DNA of 22,939 bases from Pseudomonadota bacterium (GTDB taxonomy: Bacteria; Pseudomonadota; Alphaproteobacteria; Rhizobiales; Devosiaceae). The notes under the pieces are model-generated. The model was not told the origin of the DNA. It ran no database searches and saw nothing but the letters and a program-made list of their open reading frames with translations. Location: assembly GCA_023430705.1 (NCBI GenBank), contig JAEYZJ010000265.1, forward strand, positions 1-22,939. Reading direction: 5' to 3'. Made by a program: the position numbers and the translations under genes. Shown in pieces: positions 9,601 through 16,153 of this stretch (within the stretch, counting starts at the first letter, position 1; every line of letters begins with the position of its first letter).

Positions 9601-9968
9601 TGAGCGTTCCGCGGGCGGGTGACGGCTATGTCAGGATGAACGGCCGCGAAGTGTTCTCGGACGCGGTGCGCGCCATGACGGCGACGCTGACTTCGGCCTG
9701 CGCCGCCGAGGGCATCACCATGGACGATATCGACCTGATGGTGCCGCACCAGGCCAACCAGCGGATCATCGACGCCATCGCGCGCCGCTCCGGCCGGCCG
9801 GCCCATTCGATCATCCGCACCTTCGGCAATACCAGCTCGTCCACCATCCCGCTGGCGCTGATGGATGCGCTGCCCACCACCCGGCCGGGCGACCGCCTCG
9901 GCCTCGTGGCCTTTGGCGGCGGCATCACCTATGCGGCGGCCATCGCGACCGTGGACACGCCCCGCTAG
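6645..9968 (+). CDS. Four-part fusion: 2-oxoacid dehydrogenase E1 alpha - E1 beta - lipoyl domain - KAS III (FabH-like), 1107 aa
   Basis: One uninterrupted frame. Residues 1-305 are E1 alpha: ThDP motif GDG at 144-146 closing with DNDWAIS at 173-179, GRQMSAHYS at 95-103, and a DHTNADDQ loop near 243. Residues 337-660 are E1 beta: PLSEST with catalytic Glu394, and GPFHAQ with His464. Residues 685-750 are a lipoyl domain with Lys715 in VEATKAAVDV. Residues 782-1105 are a KAS III with Cys904 (NAACSG), His1035 (PHQANQR) and Asn1062 (GNTSSS), the full Cys-His-Asn triad. Each E1 half resembles the branched-chain type. No E2 acyltransferase core, E3 or lipoate ligase is seen here. Inferred function: decarboxylate a 2-oxo acid, pass the acyl group through the lipoyl arm, and condense it with malonyl-ACP or a similar extender. 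The ATG at 6645 follows AGGG by 10 nt; an ATG two codons later is possible. Confidence 0.88.
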   Translation: MLMTSDIPTMLRLHRAMFLAREIDRVEQDLVKQGLAHFHVSGAGHESTALIADYLGHQDWLHLHYRDKALLVARGMPVLEFFSSLLATGNSHSSGRQMSAHYSARNLNVASMVGPVGNNALHAVGNAQAVKTHPDAPVVICCVGDGTTQQGEFLEAVAEAVRTEAPVVFVIQDNDWAISTRTPGQTFFDLPTGPADSFLGLPIRRVDGVDLAATRAVFEAAVTHTRTTRGPAIVLMDLERLSDHTNADDQALYRGADELRAGRSRDPLEAIRQSLRESQMGDAALAQLETALIAEVAEATAEARAEAAPRAAGTAKAPYPAGFAQAREYRGDSQAPTLTMREALNRVLREQLAASADVHLLGQDIEDPKGDVFGVTKGLSTAFPGRVRNAPLSESTIVGTSIGRALTGQRPVAFLQFADFLPLAFNQIISELGSMYWRTDGAWQAPVILMVSCGGYKAGLGPFHAQTLESVLAHVPGIDVVMPSSAGDAAGLLNAAFQSVRPTVFLYPKSALNLSDRRTSEDTAKHFVLPGRARPVRSGNDLTLVTWGNPLAQSLLAAETLSGAGAEVDLIDLRTISPWDEDAVLRSVRRTRRLLVVHEDNHTAGFGAEVMATVMEKAGTPVTARRVTRDDIHVPFQFERQIEALPSYRRIMEAAAALLDFDLEWEAPKAETGPAAIAAIGSGPADDEVEVVELLVKPGDSIKTGDLVAVVEATKAAVDVQATVSGKVLAVPVAVRDKVAVGAPLLFVEADAGAAARQTTVTAERIDKAILKRRAAPLAAPVTVGRAQVAVGVAGIAGVTGGRKVHNSDLRGNWQTRDAADIVKLTGIESRRWVQPGETVLSLASAATEKLLAEQHLGIDDIDLVIATTGTPDVITPSLACRVADSVARGGRANLPAYDINAACSGYLYALAQARDFVGNNPAARVLVVTSEVLSPLLDQNDFNTAVLFADAATASLVQGRDHEQAPLFTFAQPTIAGAPESGELLSVPRAGDGYVRMNGREVFSDAVRAMTATLTSACAAEGITMDDIDLMVPHQANQRIIDAIARRSGRPAHSIIRTFGNTSSSTIPLALMDALPTTRPGDRLGLVAFGGGITYAAAIATVDTPR

Positions 9969-9993
9969 CCGTTCCATCGGATGGAACAGCTAG
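9965..9993 (+). terminator. Hairpin over the stop codon of the E1-KAS III fusion
   Basis: Imperfect 13-bp stem: ctagc plus gttccat on the left, atggaac plus gctag on the right, one C/A mismatch, loop cgg. The TAG stop lies in the left arm. No T run follows, so it may stabilise the 3' end or aid termination rather than act as a classical terminator. Confidence 0.4.
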
Positions 9994-10096
9994 TGAAAAT
10001 GCATCATGCGTGCATTCTCGGACTATGGTACGACAAATACGTTATGCGCCGAGGTGGCCCTGGGCGCCGACATCCTGTTTTTTGGGACCTTGGGGA

Positions 10097-10120
10097 CGGC
10101 CGGCGTTGTGGCGCCGGCCG
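10097..10120 (-). terminator. GC-rich hairpin downstream of prfB
   Basis: A perfect 9-bp stem (cggccggcg and cgccggccg) with a 6-nt loop, 4 nt past the prfB stop. On the prfB strand the following bases are not U-rich, so intrinsic termination would be weak. On the other strand it could serve the fusion gene. Confidence 0.45.
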
Positions 10121-10124
10121 ATCC

Positions 10125-11253
10125 TTATTCTACGTCGGCCACGCGGTCCGCATAGCCCGTCACGCGCGCCGCAAGCGAGGCTTCCATGAACCCGTCGAGG
10201 TCGCCATCCAGCACCGCCGAGGTGTTGGAGGTCTCGTAGCCGGTGCGCAGATCCTTGACCATCTGGTAGGGCTGCAGCACGTAGCTGCGGATCTGGTGAC
10301 CCCAGCCGACATCGGTCTTGGCGGCGGATTCGGCATTGGCTGCCTCCTCGCGCTTCTGCATCTCCGCCTCGTAGAGGCGCGCCTTCAGCATCGCCATCGC
10401 CGTCGCGCGGTTCTTGTGCTGGCTGCGTTCCGCCTGGCACGCCACGATGATGCCGGTCGGAATGTGCGTGATGCGGATAGCCGAGTCCGTGGTGTTCACG
10501 TGCTGCCCGCCGGCGCCTGACGAGCGGTAGGTGTCGACCTTGAGGTCGGACTCGTTGATCTCGATGTTGATGGCGTCGTCCACCACCGGGTAGACCCAGG
10601 CGCTCGAGAAGCTGGTGTGCCGGCGCGCCGCGCTGTCGTAGGGCGAGATGCGCACCAGCCGGTGCACGCCGCTCTCGGTCTTCAGCCAGCCATAGGCATT
10701 GTGGCCCGATATCTTGATCGTGGCGGACTTGATGCCGGCTTCCTCGCCGTCATGCATTTCCATGACCTCGATCTTGAACTTCCGCCGCTCGGCCCAGCGC
10801 GTGTACATGCGCAGCAGGATGTTGGCCCAGTCCTGGCTTTCGGTGCCGCCGGCGCCCGAGTGGATTTCGAGGTAGCAGTCGTTGGCGTCGGCCTCGCCGG
10901 AAAGCAGGGTCTCGACCTGGGCCGAGCGGGCCTCCTGCAGCGTCTCCTGCAGGGCCTGTTCGGCCTCCTTGATGACGGCTTCGTCACCCTCGGCCTCGCC
11001 CATCTCGATGAGCTCGGAATTATCGCGGATGGACGCCTCGAACCTGCGGACCGCGCTGATCTGGGCGTCGAGTTCGTCGCGCTGCTTCATGATCGGCCGC
11101 GCCTTCTCGGGATCGGCCCAGAAGTTCGGATTCTCGGTGCGGGCGGTAAGGTCGTCTAGGCGTGCCTGGGCTGTATCCCAGTCAAAGATGCCTCCTCAGC
11201 AGGCTTATGACCTGCTCGATTTCGGTGATGACCTTGGTAATTTCGGCGCGCAT
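10125..11253 (-). CDS. prfB: Peptide chain release factor 2, made by programmed +1 frameshift (375 aa)
   Basis: Recognises UGA and UAA and releases the finished peptide. The true start is the ATG at 11253, preceded by GAGGA. Its first 23 codons (MRAEITKVITEIEQ, then VISLLRRHL) end at an in-frame TGA (11184-11182). Shifting +1 at CTT TGA C continues with DWDTAQARLDDLTAR and then the long frame to 10125, a total of 23 + 352 residues. That equals the family's normal length; a start at 11090 would delete the N-terminal domain. The catalytic GGQ is at about 248-250 (SSGAGGQHVN). The stop-recognition tripeptide reads SPY (about 203-205) rather than the SPF of E. coli, which I remember as usual in alphaproteobacteria. 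Autoregulation by RF2 level follows from the frameshift. Confidence 0.96.
11181..11196 (-). promoter_or_regulatory. prfB programmed +1 frameshift site
   Basis: On the minus strand the order is AGG AGG CAT CTT TGA C. This is the internal Shine-Dalgarno-like AGGAGG, a 3-nt spacer codon, the CTT slippery codon and the UGA stop followed by C. Spacing is the same as the E. coli site (AGG GGG TAT CTT TGA C). Low RF2 favours slippage and so RF2 synthesis. Confidence 0.95.
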
Positions 11254-11369
11254 TTTGGTCCTCGGACTCGTTGCGCCCCATGTAGTTGAGACTAAGGGCG
11301 GGATCAACCCGTTCTTCCCCGCGTCACCCCCGCGTGCTAGGCAGCGGACGCGGGTATAGAGGGCGGGAC

Positions 11370-12143
11370 GTGTCGGAAATCATCGACGGGGTGAGCTTTG
11401 TGTCGAGCGGGACGCCCGAGGCGGATCGCGCTGCGGCAAGCCTCCGCGAGCGCTACGGCGACTGCGGTTTCGGCAATGCCCGCGTCGTGGTCGCCCTCGG
11501 CGGCGACGGACTGATGCTGCAGACTCTGCACCGCGAGATGGGCACGGGTGTGCCGGTCTACGGCATGAACTTCGGCACCGTCGGCTTCCTCATGAACGAG
11601 TTCGCCGCCGACGGGCTGGCCGAACGGCTCGCGGCAGCCAACCCCACCGACATCTATCCGCTCGAAATGCGCGTGCGCCTCGAAGACGGGACCGAGCACA
11701 CCGCCCTCGCCCTCAACGAGGTCTCGCTGTTCCGCATGACCTACCAGGCGGTGAAGGTGCAGATCGTCATCGACGGCCATGTGCGGCTCGAGGAGCTGAT
11801 CTGTGACGGGGTGCTGCTCGCCACTCCGGCCGGTTCGACCGCCTACAACCTTTCGGCGCATGGCCCGATCCTGCCGATCGACGCGCCGCTGCTGGCGCTG
11901 ACGCCGATCTCGCCGTTCCGCCCCCGCCGCTGGCGCGGCGCCATCCTCAACAACCGCGCCGAAGTAACCTTCCGCACCCGCGAAGGCGACAAGCGCCCGG
12001 TCAGCGCCGTCGCGGACAATGTCGAGTTCCAGCGCGTGGCCGAGGTCACCGTGCGCGAGAACCGGCGCAAGAAGGTGACGCTGCTCTTCGATCCCGGCAC
12101 GGGCCTCGAGGAACGGGTGCTCACCGAGCAGTTCCGCTACTAG
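11370..12143 (+). CDS. nadK: NAD kinase (257 aa)
   Basis: Phosphorylates NAD to NADP in the cytoplasm. The GGDG signature is at residues 44-47 (VVALGGDGLMLQTLH), the paired NE at 116-117 (LALNEVSLFR), and the glycine-rich substrate loop GSTAYNLSAHGP at 155-166. These are the three hallmarks of the family, and the length matches the short alphaproteobacterial form. I chose the GTG at 11370 because the protein then starts directly before the first Rossmann-like strand, with a purine-rich agaggg about 6 nt upstream; the 28 codons before it look non-coding. It diverges from prfB across about 116 nt. Its TAG stop shares the palindrome CTAG with the stop of the convergent DUF2336 gene. Confidence 0.93.
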   Translation: MSEIIDGVSFVSSGTPEADRAAASLRERYGDCGFGNARVVVALGGDGLMLQTLHREMGTGVPVYGMNFGTVGFLMNEFAADGLAERLAAANPTDIYPLEMRVRLEDGTEHTALALNEVSLFRMTYQAVKVQIVIDGHVRLEELICDGVLLATPAGSTAYNLSAHGPILPIDAPLLALTPISPFRPRRWRGAILNNRAEVTFRTREGDKRPVSAVADNVEFQRVAEVTVRENRRKKVTLLFDPGTGLEERVLTEQFRY

Positions 12144-13348
12144 GCGGCGGGCAGCGCCAGCCGATCCTCGGGAGCGAGCTGCGGCAGGTCCATTGCGCTG
12201 TCGGTCGAACCTGCGAAGGCGGTCATCACGCCGCGGGCGGCACGGCGGGCCAGGAGCACGTTCTGCTCGCTCAGATAGGCGAAGGCCTCTTCCAGTTCGG
12301 GCGGAATGACGCCCGCATGGTCGACGATCAGTTCCTCGGTCAGCGCCGTCACCACGAAGTGCCGGGCCGCCTGGTCATCGGCCAGGTTGGCGGCACGGGC
12401 ATGCGAGATCAGCCGCGCCAGCATGTTGCGTACCGGCGCAGCAAGGCCGCAGCGGGTGAACAGCGCATTCAGCGCCGCCCGGCTGCCCCGCTCCAGCAGC
12501 GTGAACACCTTCTCGCGCGGGGTGTCGGCGAGGCTGGCCACGCAGTCGGCGAAGAACAGCACGTGCCCGTGGACGATCGCGTGCAGCATCACACGGGTGG
12601 AAACCCGGTCGCTGTCGATCAGCGCCGTCGCGTAGGGCATGCGGCCCGCCGCCGCCTCCTCCTCGCCGATGGCCGTGAGCGCCGTGTCGGTGGCGTCGCG
12701 CAGCAGCCGGTCGAGCCGTTGCGGTGCGACCGCGCCGCCGACGATGCGATTGGTGCGCAGCGCCGCGGCAACGGCCTGCACGAGGATCAGCCGCGCGTCG
12801 GCCGGCAGGTCGTCTCGTTCGAGCAGCAGCCCGCGCAGTTCGGCGTCCTCGCGACCCTCGTTGTTCGCGATCCGGAGCAGCAGGGTCGGCGAGAATGGCG
12901 CATCGGGCCGCGGCAGCAGGCTCAGCAGCAAGGGGCGACCACCCCGGCTCGCCAGCGCCTCGACCACCCGTGGCGACAGCCGCTCGCGCATGGCGATCGC
13001 CACCAGCATCGTCTCGTCGGCATCGGCGATCACGGCCATGAGGTCGGCATCGATCAGTGCCGGGGAATACTGCACCACCGCGCGCGCGATGACGGGGCTG
13101 TCCCCGAGCAGCGCGAGCAGGATCGGCCGGGGCGCCTCGATGGCATGCAGCAGCCCGTAGGCCAGCGCGCCGCGCACCCGGACCGACGGATCGTCGAGGA
13201 AACCGATCAGGGCCGCATAGAGCGCGGCGTGTTCGTCGGCGGGGCCGTAGTGGTTGAGATACGCCATGGCGGCGAGATGGGCTGCGCGCCCTCTCTCCTC
13301 GCTGTCGCGCGACTGGCTGAGCGCGACGAAATCCTGGTAGGCGACCAT
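12140..13348 (-). CDS. DUF2336 family protein (402 aa), HEAT-like helical repeats
   Basis: An almost all-helical cytoplasmic protein with no signal peptide or membrane segment. Repeated Leu- and Ala-rich helix pairs (ALIGFLDDPSVRVRGALAYG, then LLALLGDSPVIARAVVQYSP) resemble HEAT repeats, and overall order and length fit the DUF2336 family common in alphaproteobacteria. Its function is not established as far as I know. The ATG at 13348 has GGAG 6 nt upstream; a TTG one codon earlier is also open but worse placed. The 3' end overlaps nadK's stop by 4 nt tail to tail. It may be cotranscribed with the transglycosylase gene upstream on the same strand, 81 nt away if the interrupted frame is counted. 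Confidence 0.8.
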   Translation of the reverse strand: MVAYQDFVALSQSRDSEERGRAAHLAAMAYLNHYGPADEHAALYAALIGFLDDPSVRVRGALAYGLLHAIEAPRPILLALLGDSPVIARAVVQYSPALIDADLMAVIADADETMLVAIAMRERLSPRVVEALASRGGRPLLLSLLPRPDAPFSPTLLLRIANNEGREDAELRGLLLERDDLPADARLILVQAVAAALRTNRIVGGAVAPQRLDRLLRDATDTALTAIGEEEAAAGRMPYATALIDSDRVSTRVMLHAIVHGHVLFFADCVASLADTPREKVFTLLERGSRAALNALFTRCGLAAPVRNMLARLISHARAANLADDQAARHFVVTALTEELIVDHAGVIPPELEEAFAYLSEQNVLLARRAARGVMTAFAGSTDSAMDLPQLAPEDRLALPAA

Positions 13349-13429
13349 CAAGCTCTCCGAAAAGCGCCGATTCCGACGCTATCGCCGAAGGCTTAATAAG
13401 CGGTTCACCATAACCGTTCAGGTGGGAGA

Positions 13430-14248
13430 CTACTTACCCTGCCCGTAGAGCTGGGTGAAAAGCGCATTCCCCTGCGCTTCGGTCGAGGGGCTCATCAGCA
13501 CCCTGCCCTGTACCTCGCCGTCGTTGGAAAAGAACGCCGTGAACTACATGTCGTCGGTCGAGAAGCGCGACGGCAACGCTGTCGTTTCGGGCCATTTGCC
13601 GCCGGCCGCGAGCTGCTGGGCCGTGAACAGGGGGTTGGCGGGGGCATCGTGCCGGCTGACCAGCGCCTTGTAGACCTGGCGGATCGTGCGCGCCCTGCCG
13701 CCCTCGTAGAAGATCGTGCGGTTGGCCGCCGCCTGCCGCGGAAACAGGTCGGCGGCGACCTGGTCCGGATTGGACAGGCCGGCGTTGAACAGCTTCTCCG
13801 CACCCTGCGCGCCGAGGAAATGCGCGATGTAGAGTTCCCCGGCGCTGGGCATCCGCCCGAACCTGCCGAACAGGTACTCGCCGTTGCTGCGGGTGTAGGC
13901 GGCAGCCAGATCGGCCGAGACCTGCGGATCCTCACGCAGTGCGAGAACCTGCTTCCGCAGGGTCTTGTCGGCGATGTGGTAATCACCGGCGGAACTCACC
14001 GCGATCTGGTCGGCATATTGCTGGTAGCCGAGGCGCGGCCCCTCCTGCTTCATCACCTGCAGCCAGGTGCTGTCGAGGAACTGGAACAACCCCGTCGCCG
14101 TCGAGGTCGATGCCTTCGCGCCGGGGTTCAGGCTGCTCTCGCGGATGGCGGTCCTGAGCAGGTAGTCGAAGTCGACATCGCTCTTCGCCCCCGCCGAATC
14201 TATGGCGTAGGCGAGCGGTTGCGGCACCGATATCGGCTTCACGCCCAT
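13430..14248 (-). pseudogene. Lytic transglycosylase (SLT domain), interrupted by in-frame TAG at 13544-13546
   Basis: The open part (14248 to the TAG) encodes 234 residues with an SLT/goose-lysozyme-like core: catalytic Glu37 in TAIRESSLNP, then TATGLFQFLDSTW at 50-62, and AHFLGAQGAEKLF, the motifs of soluble lytic transglycosylases that cleave glycan strands. No signal peptide is visible. After the TAG the same frame stays open for 37 codons to a second TAG at 13430 (FTAFFSNDGEVQGRV, then LMSPSTEAQGNALFTQLYG), with about 84 percent G or C at third positions. That fits coding sequence, so the original protein was probably 272 residues. The catalytic domain lies wholly before the stop, so a truncated active enzyme is possible. 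A sequencing error or readthrough would explain it equally well. Confidence 0.75.
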
Positions 14249-14260
14249 CGACTCGAGGGT

Positions 14261-14305
14261 CCGGTTGCTAACGTCCGGTTAACCAATCGCCCGCAACCGG
14301 TTAAC
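14261..14305. repeat. Repeated CCGGTTAAC boxes upstream of the transglycosylase gene
   Basis: Exact copies of ccggttaac at 14275-14283 and 14297-14305 start 22 bp apart (two helical turns), and a degenerate copy (ccggttgctaac) begins at 14261. They fill the 63-nt gap between nitroreductase and transglycosylase genes, where a promoter for the latter would lie. Confidence 0.45.
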
Positions 14306-14311
14306 GAAGTC

Positions 14312-14890
14312 TTACTGGCCCCAGTAGCTGACCACGTTGGCGAGGTTCGGCCGGTCGCGGTCCTCGATCACGCTCGTGGGCGTGCCGATGTGGATGAAGC
14401 CGACGAACCGCTCGCCGCCGCGCGCGCCGAGCATCGTCTGCGCCTCGGTGTCGAACCCGTACCATCGGTTGGTCCAGCTGGCCGCATAGCCGAGGGCGAA
14501 GGCGGCATGCGAGAGGTTGAAGCAGACATTGCCGGCCGACAGCAGCTGTTCCATCTCCGGCGCCTTCGGATTCGGCTTGGGCGAAAGCAGCACACCGATG
14601 GTGACCGGCGCTGGCAGGAACTGCCGCCGCTCGATGTCCAGCCCGGCCTCGTCGAGGTCGGGCCGCCGCCGCTTCATGATCTCGGCCAGCTTCTCGCCCG
14701 CCCTGATGCGCGCATCCCCTTCGATCACCACAAGCCGCCACGGCTCGAACTTGCCGTGGTCCGGCACGCGGGTGCCGATGCTCAGGATTTCCTGCAGCTC
14801 TTCCGGCGTCGGGCCGGGATCCTTGAGAAAGCCGATGCCGACGGAACGGCGGGTCTTGAGGTAGTCGCGCAGTGCGGAGTTGATGGGCAT
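14312..14890 (-). CDS. Nitroreductase family protein, YdjA-like (192 aa)
   Basis: An FMN-dependent NAD(P)H oxidoreductase of the small YdjA type. The N-terminal FMN-phosphate motif is present (KTRRSVGIGF), followed by PTPEELQEILSIGTRVPDHG and PWRLVVIEGD, which match YdjA positions APDH and QPWHFFVIEG. The C-terminus has GGERFVGFIHIGTP. Length is normal. The ATG at 14890 has AAGGA about 9 nt upstream; the open frame continues much further upstream only by GC bias. The natural substrate is unknown for this branch. It precedes the transglycosylase gene on the same strand by 63 nt and diverges from the secreted protein gene. Confidence 0.9.
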   Translation of the reverse strand: MPINSALRDYLKTRRSVGIGFLKDPGPTPEELQEILSIGTRVPDHGKFEPWRLVVIEGDARIRAGEKLAEIMKRRRPDLDEAGLDIERRQFLPAPVTIGVLLSPKPNPKAPEMEQLLSAGNVCFNLSHAAFALGYAASWTNRWYGFDTEAQTMLGARGGERFVGFIHIGTPTSVIEDRDRPNLANVVSYWGQ

Positions 14891-15004
14891 GGTCTGGGTC
14901 CTTGCGAGAGTGGGGACCTTATGACACAGCTTTTCCCTAATCCAAGCGTAGCAGGCATCGCAGTTCGGCCTGGACGCGCCGACGCAGGTTGCGGGGAATA
15001 CGGG

Positions 15005-16045
15005 GTGAGACTGAAGCACTGGATCGGCGTGTTCGCTCTCGCGGCGTTGCTCGCCCCGATGGCGGCGATCGCCGAGGACCCGCCGGTTCCCCTGCCCCGC
15101 CGCGCGGACCGGACCCCCGACACCGTCGCGTCCCCCGTCGCGCCGCCCGCCGATGCCGCGGACACCGGCGCAGCGGCAGTGGAGCAGAGCGTTCCCCTCG
15201 AGCCGGAAGTCGCCGACGAGTCGGCCATCCAGGCGGCGGCGAGGGCTGCGGCGGCGGCGGCGGCGGTCGCCTCGGTCAACGCCACGCCCCAGCCGGTCAC
15301 GCTGATGGCCAAGATCACCGAGGACGGCGCCGCCCTGCCCGATGGCGTCACCTGGCGTGTGTTCGAGACCCGCACCGACGCATCGGGCGAACTGATCCTC
15401 GCAAAGAAGTCCATCGACGCCACGGCGCATCTCGAGCTGACGCCCGGCAACTACGTCGTCCACGTCGCCTACGGCCGGGCCCAGACGACCGATACGCTCA
15501 CCGTCGAGCAGGGCAACAACAACAAGCAGCTGGTGCTGGATGCCGGCGCGATGCGGCTGACGGCCTCGGTGAGCGGCGACGTTCCCATCCCGATCAACCT
15601 GCTCCGCTTCGATATCTACTCCGGCGTGGGCGAAGGCGAGCGCACGCTCGTCGCGCAGAACCTCAGCCCCAGCGACATCGTCACGCTGAACGCGGGCACC
15701 TACCATATCGTCTCCTATTTCGGCGACGTGAACGCGGTGGTGCGCGCCGACCTGCGGGTCGAGCCGGGCCAGCTGACGGACGCGACGCTCTACCACAAGG
15801 CGGCGCAGGTCTCGTTCAAGCTGGTCAGCGAGCCCAATGGCGATCCCATCGCGGATATCGACTGGACGGTAAAGACCGCCGACGGCCAGACCGTGTTCAC
15901 CAATATCGGCGCCTTCCCCTCGACCGTCCTCGCCGAGGGGGACTACCTCGTTCTCGCCAAGCGCGGGGAGCAGGTCTACAACCGCGAGTTCCAGGTGCAG
16001 TCCGGACCGGCGCGGGAGATCGAGGTCCTGACCACCGTCTACTGA
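15005..16045 (+). CDS. Secreted beta-repeat protein of unknown function (346 aa)
   Basis: I do not recognise a named family. The N-terminus (MRLKHWIGVFALAALLAPM then AAIA) is a clear Sec signal peptide with likely cleavage after AIA. A Pro- and Ala-rich spacer with a run AAARAAAAAAAVA follows, to about residue 95. The rest holds about three related beta-sandwich units. Each ends in a phrase such as LTPGNYVVHVAYG, LNAGTYHIVSYFG or LAEGDYLVLAKRG, spaced about 85-100 residues apart, like PEGA or carboxypeptidase-regulatory-like folds. The GTG at 15005 has GGGGA 7 nt upstream. It is probably periplasmic or surface exposed. It shares a 114-nt divergent region with the nitroreductase gene. Confidence 0.8.
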   Translation: MRLKHWIGVFALAALLAPMAAIAEDPPVPLPRRADRTPDTVASPVAPPADAADTGAAAVEQSVPLEPEVADESAIQAAARAAAAAAAVASVNATPQPVTLMAKITEDGAALPDGVTWRVFETRTDASGELILAKKSIDATAHLELTPGNYVVHVAYGRAQTTDTLTVEQGNNNKQLVLDAGAMRLTASVSGDVPIPINLLRFDIYSGVGEGERTLVAQNLSPSDIVTLNAGTYHIVSYFGDVNAVVRADLRVEPGQLTDATLYHKAAQVSFKLVSEPNGDPIADIDWTVKTADGQTVFTNIGAFPSTVLAEGDYLVLAKRGEQVYNREFQVQSGPAREIEVLTTVY

Positions 16046-16075
16046 CGATCCCCCTGACGAAATCTCCTGCCGGCC

Positions 16076-16102
16076 TGTCGATTCCGGCTGCACCCGCTCG
16101 TT
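16076..16102 (+). promoter_or_regulatory. Candidate ECF42-type promoter of the YCII-YCII-sigma operon
   Basis: TGTCGA at 16076-16081 is followed after 17 nt by CGTT at 16099-16102. As I remember it, the reported ECF42 target motif is TGTCGA at -35 with a CGA/TC type -10. Its place, about 50 nt before the first YCII start, fits autoregulation of the operon by its own sigma factor. The -10 match is incomplete. Confidence 0.5.
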
Positions 16103-16153
16103 GTGAGCCTGAGGCCGGCCGATGCGGCGGCCCGGAGCAGGAGGAGAGCGAGC

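Noticed and set aside
6645..9968. Fusion gene as an artefact of frameshifts joining neighbouring genes
   Set aside because: The frame is continuous through all three linkers, linkers are Ala/Pro/Glu-rich as in natural multidomain proteins, and no internal ribosome site with start was noted at the domain borders. Long-read confirmation would still be welcome.
7932..9977. Open minus-strand frame of 681 codons opposite the E1-KAS III gene
   Set aside because: Shadow of a GC-rich gene; no ribosome site or recognisable motif, while the plus strand holds four sets of catalytic motifs.
9969..10124. Possible small RNA or tRNA between the fusion gene and prfB
   Set aside because: Only isolated hairpins are seen; no cloverleaf, anticodon arm or clear promoter-terminator pair.
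13393..13408. CtrA-like site (TTAA-N7-TTCAC) upstream of the DUF2336 gene
   Set aside because: One mismatch to TTAA-N7-TTAAC and no other support; short AT-rich words arise by chance between genes.
13649..15004. Plus-strand extension of the secreted protein frame upstream of 15005
   Set aside because: It is antisense to the transglycosylase and nitroreductase genes and would bury a clear signal peptide.
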